Part shown: piece after piece, positions 41,220-42,364 of the stretch
How the letters are laid out: each line of letters begins with the position of its first letter
Numbering within the stretch: the first letter of the stretch is position 1
Source of the DNA: a virus
Reading direction: 5' to 3' (one strand)
IMG/VR virus record: IMGVR_UViG_3300032291_001319
Coordinates: 1 to 42,364 of that record
DNA length: 42,364 nt
The notes under the pieces: generated by a model
What the model was told of the DNA's origin: nothing
Seen by the model: only the letters and a program-made list of their open reading frames with translations
The model's database searches: none
Made by a program: the position numbers and the translations under genes

Positions 41220-42364
41220 ATGGCATATCCAATAACAACAACAGCGGGTGCAACACTAGCAACCATAGCAGACGGTACTGTAAATAGTACTGCTACCAGT
41301 TTGACCCTAATAGGTAAAAACTATGCGGGCTACGGTAATTTCTTAAACGAAAACTACGTTAAACTGTTGGAAAATTTTTCCAACGGCACAGCACCCGCAC
41401 ATGCTATCAGAGGACAGTTATGGTACGACAGCAGTGTGCTTACACTAAAAGTCTATGATGGCACTTTATGGAAACCTATTTCTAGTTCAGCTAGCAGCAC
41501 TACAGCACCAACAAGTCCAGTAACTGGCGATCTATGGTGGGACAGTACTAATCTACAGTTAAAAGTATGGAGTGGATCAGCTTGGATCACTATTGGTCCT
41601 ACATATACAGCAACAACTGGTACATCAGGTCCTATCGTTGAAACTATATTAGATTCCAGCGGTGGTAGCCATATTGTTACTAAGTTCTATATCGCTGACA
41701 TTGTCATGGCAATATTAAGCAAAGACAATACATTTACTCCACAAACAGCTATCAACGGATTTACTACGATCGTTCCAGGATTCAATCTAATTAGTTCCAG
41801 TGCGTTAACTGGTAGTCAATTCACAGGTGACGTTAGTAATGCCCTAACACTGCAAGGAGTTAATGCCAGCCAATTCTTACGCAGTGATCAAAATACAACA
41901 ACAGCTTACAGCATTACAGCAGGTAGCGGTGTTACAATCGGTAGTGATTTAAACATAGTACCAACACCACTCACAAATGAAGTTCAGCTTAACAACATTA
42001 CGTTGAACAGAGACATTAATATATACGTAAATTCAGCTAATACAAAAACCCGCTCTATTGGCATTTACGGTGCAAACGCTTCAGTAGCTTTTTCAAATGC
42101 TATTTCTGTAGGCGGAACGATGTCAGTGCAGGGTGCAGTAACATTGGGCAATACTTTAAGTATAACTGGGCAAGGTATACTTTCAAGTTTGGTTCCAACC
42201 AGTGGTAATCTAACTGGTACTATTGGTGCAATCACGTCACAATTTAATTCTGTTTATGCTCAAACGTTTTATGGTAATGTCGTGGCTACGACTATCGCTC
42301 TTGATGTTGGTGGTGCCAATGTAGTTGCATCAACTCAGTATGTACAAAATTGGGTTAATAGAAC
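41220..42364 (+). CDS. Tail fibre-like protein, second of the tandem pair, cut by window edge
   Basis: Open from the ATG at 41220 to the right edge (381 codons), so the C-terminus is outside. The start is MAYPITTTAGATLATIADGT. The first 150 residues align with the previous gene in order and spacing (TATSLTLIGKNYAGYG; GQLWYDSSVLTLKVYDGTLW; GDLWWDSTNLQLKVWSG). After about residue 240 the two diverge, and this one has shaft repeats (AVTLGNTLSITGQ; FNSVYAQTFYGNVVAT). TAGGTAAG precedes the ATG. It is a paralogue from tandem duplication, with the divergent end probably specifying a different target. Confidence 0.7.
   Translation, partial: MAYPITTTAGATLATIADGTVNSTATSLTLIGKNYAGYGNFLNENYVKLLENFSNGTAPAHAIRGQLWYDSSVLTLKVYDGTLWKPISSSASSTTAPTSPVTGDLWWDSTNLQLKVWSGSAWITIGPTYTATTGTSGPIVETILDSSGGSHIVTKFYIADIVMAILSKDNTFTPQTAINGFTTIVPGFNLISSSALTGSQFTGDVSNALTLQGVNASQFLRSDQNTTTAYSITAGSGVTIGSDLNIVPTPLTNEVQLNNITLNRDINIYVNSANTKTRSIGIYGANASVAFSNAISVGGTMSVQGAVTLGNTLSITGQGILSSLVPTSGNLTGTIGAITSQFNSVYAQTFYGNVVATTIALDVGGANVVASTQYVQNWVNR

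Overview
The window is part of the genome of a T4-like contractile-tailed phage (Caudoviricetes, T4 supergroup, marine/freshwater type). It carries recognisable homologues of T4 gp20, gp21, gp22, gp23, gp46, gp47, gp55, gp53, gp5, gp25, gp6 and gp26, and T4-type late promoter motifs (variants of TATAAATA) precede several structural genes. No host gene, tRNA, integrase, transposase or CRISPR array was seen. The host cannot be named from the sequence. The long beta-rich baseplate and fibre proteins resemble those of aquatic T4-like phages more than T4 itself.

Layout. (1) 1-5737, minus strand: head module in T4 order: portal gp20, a small conserved ORF, an acidic prohead-core protein, protease gp21, scaffold gp22 and major capsid gp23 (cut by the window edge). 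(2) 5741-9060: a minus-strand tail tape-measure protein and, divergent from it, the gp26 family gene plus a small ORF in the -1 frame. Between these two lies what looks like a complete programmed -1 frameshift signal: slippery heptamers, a 6-nt spacer and a perfect 12-bp stem. (3) 9061-9504: a 444-bp stretch with no convincing gene but several inverted repeats and a possible gene remnant. (4) 9505-14099, minus strand: regulation and recombination block: late sigma factor gp55, nuclease gp47, ATPase gp46, a small basic protein, a histone H1-like protein and a GIY-YIG-like nuclease. Two good sigma70-type promoters drive this block. (5) 14171-23600, plus strand: baseplate genes gp48/54-like, gp53, a hub protein with its own lysozyme domain, a gp5-like spike without lysozyme, gp25 and gp6. 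(6) 23628-38381: one 4917-residue structural protein in the gp7 position, with a seven-blade FG-GAP propeller and repeated beta modules. (7) 38378-42364: fibre-like and tail-associated proteins, including two paralogous fibre genes in tandem, the second cut by the window edge.

How the parts fit. Block 4 makes the late sigma factor and recombination proteins from host-type promoters. The late sigma then turns on the structural blocks. At 14127-14155 the gp55 promoter and the late promoter of the baseplate operon overlap physically, which suggests an early-to-late switch with feedback. The most interesting object is the frameshift cassette at 8821-8904. It would make gp26 and a gp26-extension fusion beside the tape-measure gene, the same logic as lambda gpG/gpGT tail chaperones.
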